From Pseudomonadota bacterium (GTDB lineage: Bacteria; Pseudomonadota; Gammaproteobacteria; Burkholderiales; Burkholderiaceae_C): 59,355 bases of DNA. Below, one piece after another: positions 35,033 to 43,310 of the stretch. The position numbers and the translations under genes are program-made. Each line of letters starts with the position of its first letter. Position 1 is the stretch's first letter. The stretch is from NCBI GenBank assembly GCA_963205335.1, contig CAUJIM010000031.1, positions 1 to 59,355 on the forward strand. Direction: 5' to 3'. A model generated the notes under the pieces. That model was given only the letters and a program-made list of their open reading frames with translations, searched no databases and had not been told where the DNA came from.

Positions 35033-35983
35033 ATGGCCATTCAATGGTTCCCCGGCCACATGCACCTCACGCGCCAGGCGATCGCCGAGCGGGTGAAAAG
35101 CATCGACGTGATCATCGAGCTGCTCGATGCGCGCCTGCCGGGCTCCAGCAGCAACCCGCTGCTCACCGAGCTCACCGGCCACCGGCCGACGCTCAAGGTG
35201 CTCAACAAGCAGGACCTGGCCGATCCCGCGCGCACGGCGGCGTGGCTGGCCTGGTACGGCGCGCGGCCCGACACCCGGGCGCTGGCGCTCGACGCCTCGG
35301 ACCGCGCGCCGGCGCGCCGGCTGATCGACGCCTGCCGCCAGCTCGCGCCGCTGCGCAAGGGGCTCTCGCGCCCGATGCGCGTGCTCATCGTCGGCGTGCC
35401 CAACGTCGGCAAGTCCACGCTCATCAACACCCTGAGCCGCAAGAGCCAGGCCAAGACGGGCGACGAGGCCGGTGTGACCAGGCAGGAGCAGCGCATCGTG
35501 CTGGCCGACGACTTCTACCTGTGGGACACCCCCGGCATGCTCTGGCCGCGCATCATCGTGCCCGAAAGCGGCATGCGGCTGGCCGCCAGCGGCGCCGTGG
35601 GGCGCAACGCCTACGACGAGGAAGAAGTGGCGCTCGACCTGCTGGGCTACCTGAAAAAAAACTATCCGGATCTGTTGGCAGCGCGCTACCGGCTTGCGCT
35701 GGCAGCTCCTGAAATAATTGCAGCACACGAGGACGAGCTGCTCGAGGCCGTCGCGCGCCAGCGCGGCGCGGTCATGGCGGGCGGCCGGCTCAACCTGCAG
35801 AAGGCGGCCGAGATCGTGCTCACCGACTTCCGCGGCGCCGCGATCGGCCGGGTGACGCTGGAGACCCCCGGGGAATATGCCGCCTGGCTGGCGCTGGGGC
35901 AGGCCCGCGACGCCGAGCGCAGTGCGCGCAAGCTCGCGCGCCAGCGCGATCGGGCGGCCAAGAGCGGCTCACGGCCGCTGTAG
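35033..35983 (+). CDS. ylqF: RbgA/YlqF-type circularly permuted GTPase
   Basis: Ribosome-biogenesis GTPase of the YlqF/RbgA family, which acts in late large-subunit assembly in Bacillus. The circular permutation is clear: the G4 motif NKQDL comes before the P-loop GVPNVGKSTLIN, followed by GVTRQEQ (G2) and DTPGMLWPR (G3). The N-terminus AIQWFPGHMHLTRQ is typical. The ATG at 35033 is preferred, with 35015 in frame as an alternative. A repeat copy (35652-35722) is translated inside the C-terminal domain as NYPDLLAARYRLALAAPEII. The 3' end overlaps the convergent MFS gene by 15 bp. Confidence 0.92.
   Translation: MAIQWFPGHMHLTRQAIAERVKSIDVIIELLDARLPGSSSNPLLTELTGHRPTLKVLNKQDLADPARTAAWLAWYGARPDTRALALDASDRAPARRLIDACRQLAPLRKGLSRPMRVLIVGVPNVGKSTLINTLSRKSQAKTGDEAGVTRQEQRIVLADDFYLWDTPGMLWPRIIVPESGMRLAASGAVGRNAYDEEEVALDLLGYLKKNYPDLLAARYRLALAAPEIIAAHEDELLEAVARQRGAVMAGGRLNLQKAAEIVLTDFRGAAIGRVTLETPGEYAAWLALGQARDAERSARKLARQRDRAAKSGSRPL
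35652..35722. repeat. dispersed palindromic repeat inside ylqF
   Basis: GAAAAAAAACTATCCGGATC, then CTACCGGCTTGCGCTGGCAG, CTCCTGAAATAATTGCAG: the A/T-rich ends and the GCTTGCGCTGGCAGCTCCTG core match the reverse orientation of the repeat. It is read in frame. Confidence 0.5.
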
Positions 35984-37234
35984 CGGCGGGCCGGGCAGGG
36001 CCCTGAACGCCGCCGCCGAGAGCGCGAGCCACGCCGCGATGCAGAGCATCACCGCCGCGTAGGGGTCGGCCCCGGCGCCCTTGGCGATCGAGGCCACCAC
36101 GCCGGTGGCCCACTGCATCACCGCCACGCCCATGAACATCGCCATGGTGAAGGCGGCCATCGCGCGGCCGGTGATCTCGGCCGGGTAGGCGCTGCGCACG
36201 TCGGCGTACTGCAGCACGATGAAGCCCGAGGCCAGGCCGATCGCCAGCATCAGGGCCACGTCGAGCCAGGCGCGCCAGCCGAAGGCGAGCAGGACGAAGA
36301 GCGCCGCCATCAGCAGCGTCCAGCCGACCAGCCAGCGCCGGCGCGTGGCCGCCCCGGGGTCCAGGCGGCCGAACACCACCGGGCCGAAGAGCGCCACGAG
36401 CGAAAGAACCACCGCCACGTTGCCGCCCTGCACCAGCGAGTAGCCGTGGCGCTCGATCAGCATCGGCCCCAGCCACAGCCCGCGCAGCGTGATCATCGCC
36501 GCGTAGGTGGTGCTGCCGAGCACGACGATGCCCCAGGTGTGCGGCAGCGCGAACAGCGCGGCGAAGCGTTTCAGCGCCTGGCCCACCGACTCCCCGCCCC
36601 CGTCCCGCGCCGGCCGGATGAATGGCCCCGGCTCGAACACCGCGCGCCAGATCCACAGCCAGGCCAGCAGCGCCAGCAGCGCCAGCAGCCAGAAGCCGCT
36701 GCGCCAGGACCAGTGCTCCACCACCCAGGCCAGCGGCGTGCCGGTGAACAGCATGCCCAGCGACCCCACGGCCAGCGCCTGGCCCGACAGGGCGGCGAAG
36801 CGCTGCGGCGGGAAGTGGCGCGCGATGAACACCGTGCAGACCAGAAAGGCGGGCGCGCACCCCAGCCCGATCAGCACCTGCGCCAGCGTGAGCGGCAGGT
36901 AGCCGGGGGCCAGCGCGGACACCACCGCGCCGAGGATGGCCAGCGGGAACGCCGCGAGGATGGTGCGGCGCACGCCGTAGAGGTCGATGCCTATCCCCAT
37001 GAACAGCTGCATCGCGCCGAAGGCGAAGTGGAACGCCCCCGAGAACACCCCGAGCTGCCCGGGCGTGAGGCCGAAGTCCTCCTGCAGCGGCGGCGCCATG
37101 ATGGCGCCCACGGTGCGGAACGCCTGGCTCAGGTTGAACGCGCCGAGCAGCGCCAGCAGCATCCACAGCGCGGCGCGGGGGGAGAGGAGGGCGGGGGCGG
37201 GCGTGGCGGGCGGCGCCGGTGTCGCGGCAGGCAT
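35969..37234 (-). CDS. MFS transporter
   Basis: A 421-residue major facilitator with about twelve hydrophobic segments. The loop 2-3 region is GIDLYGVRRTIL and the symmetric mid-loop is FIRPARDGGGESVGQALKR. The N-terminal 18 residues are Ala/Pro-rich and cytoplasmic. FNLSQAFRTVGAIMAPPLQE resembles nitrate/oxalate-type or general uptake MFS proteins. The substrate is unknown. It is convergent with ylqF. Confidence 0.87.
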   Translation of the reverse strand: MPAATPAPPATPAPALLSPRAALWMLLALLGAFNLSQAFRTVGAIMAPPLQEDFGLTPGQLGVFSGAFHFAFGAMQLFMGIGIDLYGVRRTILAAFPLAILGAVVSALAPGYLPLTLAQVLIGLGCAPAFLVCTVFIARHFPPQRFAALSGQALAVGSLGMLFTGTPLAWVVEHWSWRSGFWLLALLALLAWLWIWRAVFEPGPFIRPARDGGGESVGQALKRFAALFALPHTWGIVVLGSTTYAAMITLRGLWLGPMLIERHGYSLVQGGNVAVVLSLVALFGPVVFGRLDPGAATRRRWLVGWTLLMAALFVLLAFGWRAWLDVALMLAIGLASGFIVLQYADVRSAYPAEITGRAMAAFTMAMFMGVAVMQWATGVVASIAKGAGADPYAAVMLCIAAWLALSAAAFRALPGPPLQRP

Positions 37235-37283
37235 GGGGCGTAAGGCTACAACGGTTTGCCCGGCCCGCCGTGTCGCACGCGCG

Positions 37284-38096
37284 CTACATCGCCTTGAACC
37301 GCGATGCGTACAGGCGGCTGACCGCGATGCGCTCGGGGCGGCCGCGCAGTTGCAGGTGCAGGCGCCCCGCCTCGTCGCGCTCGGCGCTGGCGATGGCCGC
37401 GGCGCGCACCAGCGTGCCGCGGTGTACCTGCCAGAACTGCTCCGGGTCGAGTTGCGCGGCCAGTTCCTTGAGCGGCGTGCGGATCAGGTATTCGTGCGTT
37501 TCGGTGAGGACGCGCACGTATTTGTCCGCCGCCTCGAAGTACAGCACCTCGGCCACCGGCACCAGGTGCACCGTCGCGCCGCTGCCCGCCTGCAAGACCG
37601 TCAGCGGCGGGCGCGCGGCGGCTGCGCCGGCGAGGCCGGGCAGCGCGAGCAGGCGGCGCAGCCGGTCCAGGGCCGCTTCGTCCACGATGGCCGCCTGCGC
37701 CCGCGCGGCAAGGGTTTGCTGCAGTTTCTGCACGGTCTTCTGCAGGCGCGCGCCGTGCACCGGCTTGAGCAGGTAGTCCATCGCCTGCGCCTCGAAGGCC
37801 TGCACCGCGTACTGGTCGTAGGCGGTGGTGAAGACCAGCAGCGGCAGGGGCTGCTCGCCGGGCCAGGCGTCCATCAGTTCGGCCGCGGCCTCCAGCCCGC
37901 TCTGGCAGGGCAGGCGGATGTCGAAGAACAGCACGTTGGGGCGCAGCGCCAGCGCCTCGCGCGTGGCCGAGAGGCCATCGCCCACGGTGGCGGCGATCGC
38001 CAGTTCGGGCCAGGCGCGGGCCAGTTCGCGGCGCAGCGCATCGGCCAGCAGCGGCTCGTCCTCGGCGATCAGTGCGCGCGGATGGGGTAGAGTCAT
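37284..38096 (-). CDS. LytTR-family response regulator
   Basis: A 270-residue two-component regulator. The receiver domain (about residues 1-125) has the acidic pair in ALIAEDEP, the phospho-acceptor Asp in VLFFDIRLPCQSGL and the Lys in MDYLLKPVHG. The LytTR DNA-binding domain follows (about 165-268; VAEVLYFEAADKYVRVLT, FWQVHRGTLVRA). Its start overlaps the histidine kinase stop by 4 bp. AlgR/LytR-type regulators often control envelope or surface functions. Confidence 0.93.
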   Translation of the reverse strand: MTLPHPRALIAEDEPLLADALRRELARAWPELAIAATVGDGLSATREALALRPNVLFFDIRLPCQSGLEAAAELMDAWPGEQPLPLLVFTTAYDQYAVQAFEAQAMDYLLKPVHGARLQKTVQKLQQTLAARAQAAIVDEAALDRLRRLLALPGLAGAAAARPPLTVLQAGSGATVHLVPVAEVLYFEAADKYVRVLTETHEYLIRTPLKELAAQLDPEQFWQVHRGTLVRAAAIASAERDEAGRLHLQLRGRPERIAVSRLYASRFKAM

Positions 38097-39160
38097 TGCA
38101 AGGGAAATGTGATGTTTGCGCAGGTGTGGCCTGCGCTGTCAGCTATCAATTCAAAGGTGGCCGCGGCGCCGTAGAGCGTGTGCAGGCGCTCGCGCACCTG
38201 CGCCAGGCCGAAGGCGCGGCCCGGCGCCGTGCCGGCCTGGGGCGGGGGCGCGGCGAGCGGCGCGCCGCTGTTGCGCACCTGCAGCGCCAGCAGCGTGCCG
38301 TGCGGCGCGGCCTGCGTGCGCGCGCTCACCTGCACGCTGCCGCCCGCCAACTGCGGCTCCAGCCCGTGGCGGATGGCGTTTTCCACCAGCGGCTGCAGCA
38401 GCAGGGGCGGCACCTTCGCGCCGCGCAGCGCGTCGGGCAGGTCGAGCCGGTAGCTCAGGCGCGGGCCCACGCGCACCGCGATCAGTTCGAGGTAGTCGCG
38501 CAGGCGCTCGAACTCGTCGGCCAGCGGGTGCAGCGTGGCGCGCGATCCCGTGAGCGTGGCGCGCAGGTAGTCGCCCAGCCGGTCCAGCATCCGCTGCGCG
38601 GCGGCGGGATCCACGCCGATCAGCGCGCGCAGGTTGGCCAGGGTGTTGAATAGCATGTGCGGCTCGAGCTGGCTTTGCAGCAGCATTAGGCGTGCCTGGG
38701 CGGCATCGCGCTCGGCGGCGGCGATGTGGGCCTCCAGCGCCGCTGCGCGGCCACGCATGTGGAAGTAGAGGCTGGCGACGCCGCCTGCCGCGATGGTGAT
38801 GATCAGGCCGATCCGATCGTCGCGGGTGGAGCGGTAGCCGCCGGTGCCCATCAGCCAGGTCCCCAGCGGGTCGCCCACCAGGAAGCCGGCCCCGATGCCG
38901 ATGACGGTCAGCACGATGCCGCGCCAGCCGCGCGGCCAGCCGTGACTGCCTTCGCTGTTGGGGTGGCAGTGTCTGGAGGGAACGAGGTAGCGTCCGAACT
39001 CGATCACGCCCCAGGTAATCAGCCCGATAGCCAGCGCATGGACCACCTGTGTCAAGTAGCTGTTGCGAGGCCAGATGCTGGTGGTCAGCACGGCGATCAC
39101 GCAGCAGAAGGCCACCACTTGCAGCAAATGGCGTGCGGTGCCGAGCCAGTCGATCCTCAT
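38093..39160 (-). CDS. LytS/YehU-type sensor histidine kinase
   Basis: A 355-residue membrane histidine kinase of the His_kinase family. About four N-terminal membrane segments are seen (LLQVVAFCCVIAVLTTSIW, ALAIGLITWGVIEF, IVLTVIGIGAGFLVG, IGLIITIAAGGVASLYF). A helix then leads to the phospho-acceptor region LLQSQLEPHMLFNTLANLRA, followed by the ATPase N-box PLVENAIRHGLEP. It lacks the classic H-box, as expected for LytS types. It overlaps both neighbours by 4 bp. A fragment of the dispersed repeat falls within its last codons. Confidence 0.92.
   Translation of the reverse strand: MRIDWLGTARHLLQVVAFCCVIAVLTTSIWPRNSYLTQVVHALAIGLITWGVIEFGRYLVPSRHCHPNSEGSHGWPRGWRGIVLTVIGIGAGFLVGDPLGTWLMGTGGYRSTRDDRIGLIITIAAGGVASLYFHMRGRAAALEAHIAAAERDAAQARLMLLQSQLEPHMLFNTLANLRALIGVDPAAAQRMLDRLGDYLRATLTGSRATLHPLADEFERLRDYLELIAVRVGPRLSYRLDLPDALRGAKVPPLLLQPLVENAIRHGLEPQLAGGSVQVSARTQAAPHGTLLALQVRNSGAPLAAPPPQAGTAPGRAFGLAQVRERLHTLYGAAATFELIADSAGHTCANITFPLQ
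38137..38153. repeat. repeat fragment inside the histidine kinase gene
   Basis: TCAGCTATCAATTCAAA matches the end of the repeat (inverse TTTGATAGCTG) and is translated as part of FELIADS. It is short, so chance is possible. Confidence 0.35.
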
Positions 39161-40272
39161 GGTGGCAGCGCGCCGAGCTGGGTTTGAAAGAAGGTCACGA
39201 TGGCGTCGTGAACTGCGGACAGGGCGCGAGCGCGGTCGAAGCCGGGCGGATCGTCCAGCAGGCGCGCCGCGCGCGGCGGCAGGCCCACGGGCGGCGGCGA
39301 CAGGGTCGAGCCGTGCCCGCCCTGGGGCATGTCCGCCAGCAGCGTGCAGCCAGGCTGGCCGGTGGCCAGCCGTGATGGCGCGCAGGCGGCCCGCACCGCG
39401 TCGATGTGAAAGCGCGGTGCCAGCCAGCCGTCGCGGCCGGCGCGAACCAGTCCCAGCGGCACGCGCGGCGGTGCCAGCGACGCCATGTCGATGGGTGACG
39501 CCATGGGCACGGCCGCCACCACGGCGGCCACGCGCGGGTCGTGGGCAGTGCGCCAGGCGGTGTCGCCAGCCCATTTGTGCTGGATGATTCCGCGCGCGAT
39601 GGCGAGCTTGGCGCCGTCCAGCAGGCCACCTGTCAGTTCGGTCGCAAGGCCCACGCAGGCCGGGAAATCCTCCGCCAAGTGCGCGTCGCAATGGCGGGCT
39701 TGCATGGCGGGCGACCAGCGTGCGCCTGCCAGCGTGAGCGCCGCGATGCCGCCGGCCGACATGCCGTAGACCCCGACGCGCCGCGGATCCAGCCGCAGTG
39801 GCGCCAGCCGGCCGCCGGGCGCTGAAAGCGCGGCCACGGCGTCGATGGCCTGCGATAGTTCCTGCGGCCGGCGTGCCCACGACACCGGGCCCACGTCGCG
39901 CATGTCTTGCCAGTTGTCGCCGGCATGCATCGGCACCGCGACGGTGAAGCCGGCGCGCACGAGTGCCTGCGCCAGATCGAATTCGGTTTCCATGCCGCCA
40001 CCCGAGCCGTGCGAGAGCACCACCAGTCTGCTGTTGCCGCCCGCCGCAGGGGCATTGGGCGCAGCATGCAGGGTGTAGGGGCCGCGTGCGATGGTCGCAT
40101 CAGGTGCGTTGGTGGGGTAGACCAGCGTGATCGCGGGAGTGCCTTCGAGCGCCAGCAGGCCTGTGCCGGCGTGGGCGATCGAGGCGACCAGGCCCAGCAG
40201 CGCGGCCAACCCGCACATGGCCAGTCGCCGCGCGGTGCCGGGGCGATGGGATGCCGTGGATGTCGAGTTCAT
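39157..40272 (-). CDS. secreted alpha/beta hydrolase (dienelactone hydrolase-like)
   Basis: A 371-residue exported hydrolase. The signal peptide covers about residues 16-36 (LAMCGLAALLGLVASIAHAG). The nucleophile elbow is GVYGMSAGGIAAL, the oxyanion region VVLSHGSGGG, and a late Asp/His pair is likely around AGRDGWLAP and MPQGGHGS. It resembles predicted dienelactone hydrolase/platelet-activating-factor acetylhydrolase-like proteins. Its stop overlaps the histidine kinase start by 4 bp, so hydrolase, kinase and regulator form one operon. The kinase might sense a product of the hydrolase. Confidence 0.85.
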   Translation of the reverse strand: MNSTSTASHRPGTARRLAMCGLAALLGLVASIAHAGTGLLALEGTPAITLVYPTNAPDATIARGPYTLHAAPNAPAAGGNSRLVVLSHGSGGGMETEFDLAQALVRAGFTVAVPMHAGDNWQDMRDVGPVSWARRPQELSQAIDAVAALSAPGGRLAPLRLDPRRVGVYGMSAGGIAALTLAGARWSPAMQARHCDAHLAEDFPACVGLATELTGGLLDGAKLAIARGIIQHKWAGDTAWRTAHDPRVAAVVAAVPMASPIDMASLAPPRVPLGLVRAGRDGWLAPRFHIDAVRAACAPSRLATGQPGCTLLADMPQGGHGSTLSPPPVGLPPRAARLLDDPPGFDRARALSAVHDAIVTFFQTQLGALPP

Positions 40273-40276
40273 GTTG

Positions 40277-40334
40277 ACTATGAAATCGGTAGCTACTGGT
40301 GATTACCCATCAAGCGCTGGAGCCTTTTTTCATT
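40277..40334. repeat. dispersed palindromic repeat
   Basis: ACTATGAAATCGGTAGCTAC, TGGTGATTACCCATCAAGCG, then CTGGAGCCTTTTTTCATTAT. A well-preserved copy upstream of the hydrolase start and downstream of the GST stop. Because the stem precedes a T-run on the plus strand, terminator activity would be for plus-strand transcripts, although both neighbours are on the minus strand. Confidence 0.7.
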
Positions 40335-40348
40335 ATGGAATCTTGCCG

Positions 40349-41008
40349 TCACACCGCCTCGCGCTCCAGCGCGCGCTGGTACGCCGGCCGGGCGTGGATG
40401 CGCGCCAGCCAGCCGGTCAGGCGCGGGTGCTCGGCGGCGTTCAGTCCGGCGCGCTGCTGCGCCGCCTCCAGGGGGTAGCTAAGCTGCACGTCGGCGGCGC
40501 TGAAGGCGTCGCCGGCGAACCAGTCGCGCTGCGCCAACTCGTCCTCCAGGTAGCCCAGGTGCAGCCGCAGCTGCGGTCCGACGAAGCCGGCCATGACCTT
40601 GCCCGCGATGCCTTTGGCGATGGGCCTGGCGAAGAAGGGCATCGGCGCGGCGGCGACCCGGTCGAACACCAGCTTGAGCAGCAGCGGCGGCATGGCCGAG
40701 CCCTCGGCGTAGTGCAGCCAGTAGCGGTAGCGCGCGAAATCCGCCGTGCCGGGCGGCGGCGCCAGCCGGCCGGCGCCGAAGCGCTCGACCAGCGTCTCGA
40801 CGATGGCGCCCGATTCGGCCAGTACCTGGCCGTCGACCTCCACCACCGGCGACTTGCCCAGTGGATGGATGGCCTTGAGCGCGGGCGGCGCCAGCAGGGT
40901 GTCGGGGTCGCGCTGGTAGCGCACGATCTCGTAGGGCTGCCCGAGCTCTTCCAGCAGCCACAGGATGCGCAGCGAGCGCGAGGCGTTCAGGTGGTGGACG
41001 GTGATCAT
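40349..41008 (-). CDS. glutathione S-transferase family protein
   Basis: A 219-residue GST. The thioredoxin-like N-terminal domain has MITVHHLNASRSLRILWLLE, with Ser/Asn near the GSH site, and NPLGKSPVV-like HPLGKSPVVEVDG with the cis-Pro, then LAESGAIVETL. The all-helical C-terminal domain contains AGDAFSAADVQLSYPLE. The class is closest to bacterial YfcG/Gst3-like proteins. It ends the minus-strand run and follows the 2TM gene by 4 bp. Confidence 0.92.
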   Translation of the reverse strand: MITVHHLNASRSLRILWLLEELGQPYEIVRYQRDPDTLLAPPALKAIHPLGKSPVVEVDGQVLAESGAIVETLVERFGAGRLAPPPGTADFARYRYWLHYAEGSAMPPLLLKLVFDRVAAAPMPFFARPIAKGIAGKVMAGFVGPQLRLHLGYLEDELAQRDWFAGDAFSAADVQLSYPLEAAQQRAGLNAAEHPRLTGWLARIHARPAYQRALEREAV

Positions 41009-41012
41009 GGCG

Positions 41013-41300
41013 TCAATTCCGATGCAGGTGACCGAGCTTATCGCGCTCGGCCTGCAGCAGGCGCTCGTGCAGGCCGCTGCCGCCCAGCCAGACGGCCAGC
41101 CCGTGGATCGCCAGCCCCAGCCCCCAGCCGGCCAGCGGGTACAGGTGCCACGCCCGGCCGCCGTGCCAGGCGATCAGCGCCAGGCCGGCGTTGACGCAGA
41201 CGTAGACCAGCGCGTGGGTCAGCCAGCCTATCTTGGCGCCGGCGCGGCGGCGCGCCAGGCGCTCGAGGCGGGCATCGTCGGAGAAGTCTGATTGCGGCAT
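41013..41300 (-). CDS. 2TM domain-containing small membrane protein
   Basis: A 95-residue protein with a basic N-terminus (RLERLARRRAG), two membrane segments (LTHALVYVCVNAGLALIAW and YPLAGWGLGLAIHGLAVWL) and a cytoplasmic acidic/basic tail. This is the 2TM/histidine-kinase-N-terminal-like architecture (FLTHLAVYVCVN type). It is between the GST and DUF6622-like genes on the same strand, probably an operon. Function unknown. Confidence 0.85.
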   Translation of the reverse strand: MPQSDFSDDARLERLARRRAGAKIGWLTHALVYVCVNAGLALIAWHGGRAWHLYPLAGWGLGLAIHGLAVWLGGSGLHERLLQAERDKLGHLHRN

Positions 41301-41313
41301 GGGAGGGCTCCTT

Positions 41314-41874
41314 TCAGGCCTGGTGCAGGGACAGGGACGGGGTGCCGCGCGCCAGCCGCAGCACGCGCAGCGTGCGCGCCGTGAAGAAGCCCGACAGCAG
41401 GCCGTACAGCGCGGTCACGGCGAAGGCGAAGCCCGCGTCGCGCGCCAGCGGCGGCTCCATCGCCAGTTGCACGCCGATGCCGTACTTCATCAGGAACACG
41501 AGCAGGATCAGCCCCATCGGCGCCCAGCTGCCGGGCAGGTGAAAGCTCCGTGCCGCATGGTTCCAGCGCGTGCCGGCGGGCGGTGCCAGGCGGCCGCCGA
41601 TGGCCAGCACGGCGGCGCAGCAGACGGTCCACAGTGCCAGCAAAGCGGCCAGCTGCCCGCTGGCGTCGAAGGCGGAGACCACGCCCCACAGCGCCAACCC
41701 CACCATGGCGACGGGCATGAGGATGAGGCGGGCGGCGGGCACGTCGCGGTCGCGCGTGGCCGAAAAGCCGAGCCAGAGCAGCGCGGCCAGCAGCGCGCCG
41801 ACCCAGGCGGGCGTCTGGCGCACGATGTCGACGATGGCTTCGGGGTGCCGGGAGAGCAGTTGGGTGAGCAGCAT
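41314..41874 (-). CDS. multi-pass membrane protein (DUF6622-like)
   Basis: A 186-residue protein with about five hydrophobic segments (TPAWVGALLAALLWLGFSA, LILMPVAMVGLALWGVVSAF, LAALLALWTVCCAAVLAIGG, PMGLILLVFLMKYGIGVQL, FAFAVTALYGLLSGFFTAR). The ATG at 41874 is followed by LLTQLLSRHPEAIVDIVRQT, typical of this uncharacterised family. It is first of three same-strand genes leading to the GST. Confidence 0.8.
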   Translation of the reverse strand: MLLTQLLSRHPEAIVDIVRQTPAWVGALLAALLWLGFSATRDRDVPAARLILMPVAMVGLALWGVVSAFDASGQLAALLALWTVCCAAVLAIGGRLAPPAGTRWNHAARSFHLPGSWAPMGLILLVFLMKYGIGVQLAMEPPLARDAGFAFAVTALYGLLSGFFTARTLRVLRLARGTPSLSLHQA

Positions 41875-42054
41875 GGGAAGGTTCCGCCAGGGGATCGAAG
41901 TGGTGCGATGGCGCGATCTTGTGCGCCGGGCCCCGCATGCGCCAGCGCCTTGCGACGAAATGCGCCTGCGCGGCGCCAGATGCGCCGGGAGGGCGCCGAC
42001 CGTGGCCCGATAATCGGCGCCTGCCCTGTCCCGCGGGGCCGGCGTCAATTACAC

Positions 42055-42114
42055 GAAAAACCGATGAAAACCCTTATGGGGCATGCGCGAGCAGCTACGA
42101 AAAAGCGTAGCTCC
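42055..42114. repeat. dispersed palindromic repeat (degenerate)
   Basis: ACGAAAAACCGATGAAAACC, then CTTATGGGGCATGCGCGAGC and AGCTACGAAAAAGCGTAGCT. The last part itself is a perfect hairpin, AGCTACG-AAAAG-CGTAGCT. It lies just before the uppP start. Confidence 0.5.
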
Positions 42115-42128
42115 GAGAAAGAAAGAAC

Positions 42129-42953
42129 GTGGATTCCATCCTGCTGCTGAAGGCCGCCATCCTGGGGGTGGTGGAAGGCCTGACCGAGTTCCTGCCGATT
42201 TCCAGCACCGGCCACCTGATCCTGGCCGGCAGCCTGCTCGGCTTCACGGACGACAAGGCCAAGGTGTTCGAGATCGCGATCCAGACCGGCGCCATCTTCG
42301 CCGTCATGCTGGTGTACTGGCAGCGCATCCGCGACACGCTGGTGCAGCTGCCCAGCCAGCGGCAGGCGCAGCGCTTCGCGGCCAACGTGCTGATCGGCTT
42401 CTTCCCGGCCGTGGTGCTTGGGCTGGCCTTCGGCAAGGCGATCCAGGCGCACCTGTTCACGCCGCAGGTGGTGGCCAGCACCTTCATCATCGGCGCCTTC
42501 GTCATCCTGTGGGCCGAGCGGCGCCCGCAGGCCGAGGCGCGGATCCGGTCGGTCGACGAGATGGGGCCGTGGGACGCGCTCAAGGTCGGGCTGGCGCAGT
42601 GCCTGGCGCTGGTGCCGGGCACCAGCCGCAGCGGCGCCACCATCATCGGCGGCATGCTGCTGGGCCTGTCGCGCAAGGCGGCGACGGACTACTCGTTCTT
42701 CCTGGCCATGCCCACGCTGATCGGCGCCGGCGTCTACAGCCTGTACAAGGAGCGCGCGCTGCTCTCGGCGGGCGACGTGCCGCTGTTCGCCGTCGGGCTG
42801 GTGTTTTCCTTCATCAGCGCCTGGCTGTGCGTGCGCTGGCTGCTGCGCTACATCAGCGCGCACAGCTTCGTGCCGTTCGCCTGGTACCGCATCGCCTTCG
42901 GGTTGGTCGTGTGGCTCACGGCCACGCTCGGCTGGGTGCGCTGGACGGCCTGA
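42129..42953 (+). CDS. uppP: undecaprenyl-diphosphatase
   Basis: Integral membrane phosphatase (BacA/UppP) that recycles undecaprenyl carrier lipid for peptidoglycan and polysaccharide synthesis. The 274-residue protein has both family motifs, [15 protein letters not shown] with the catalytic Glu/Ser, and [10 protein letters not shown] with the catalytic Arg. It starts with GTG at 42129 behind GAAAGAA. The leader holds a repeat copy with a strong AGCTACG hairpin 15-35 bases before the start. Confidence 0.96.
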   Translation: MDSILLLKAAILGVVEGLTEFLPISSTGHLILAGSLLGFTDDKAKVFEIAIQTGAIFAVMLVYWQRIRDTLVQLPSQRQAQRFAANVLIGFFPAVVLGLAFGKAIQAHLFTPQVVASTFIIGAFVILWAERRPQAEARIRSVDEMGPWDALKVGLAQCLALVPGTSRSGATIIGGMLLGLSRKAATDYSFFLAMPTLIGAGVYSLYKERALLSAGDVPLFAVGLVFSFISAWLCVRWLLRYISAHSFVPFAWYRIAFGLVVWLTATLGWVRWTA

Positions 42954-42975
42954 CCCGCCCGCCCGCCGCGCGCCA

Positions 42976-43266
42976 TCAGGCCTCGTCGTAGGCCAGCAGC
43001 AGCACCTCGGCGGCCTGCGCGCGCACCGGCAGCAGCGCCTGGTAGGCGTCGGAGTTGAACCAGCGGTCGATCGCCGCCGCGTCGGGGAAGCGGATCACCA
43101 CGATGTCCGAGTGCGGCAGGCTGCCCGAATACGTCGCCGCCCGGGCGCCGCGGAACACCAGCTCCGCGCCCCAGGGCGCGAGCGTGGCCGGTACCTTGCT
43201 GCGGTACTCGGCCCACTTTTCGGCGTTCTTGACGGTGACGTGGCCCACGAGGTAGGCGGATGGCAT
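42976..43266 (-). CDS. DUF1330 domain-containing protein
   Basis: A 96-residue ferredoxin-like alpha+beta-barrel protein of the DUF1330 family. AYLVGHVTVKNAEKWAEYRS, LVFRGARAATYSG and VVIRFPDAAAIDRWFNSDAY are typical. It covers a whole stand-alone domain. It is convergent with uppP (22 bp). The family has no agreed function. Confidence 0.92.
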   Translation of the reverse strand: MPSAYLVGHVTVKNAEKWAEYRSKVPATLAPWGAELVFRGARAATYSGSLPHSDIVVIRFPDAAAIDRWFNSDAYQALLPVRAQAAEVLLLAYDEA

Positions 43267-43310
43267 GGGAGGCTCCTCTTGCGAACAGGAAAAGGCCGGC
43301 CGCGCGGCGC

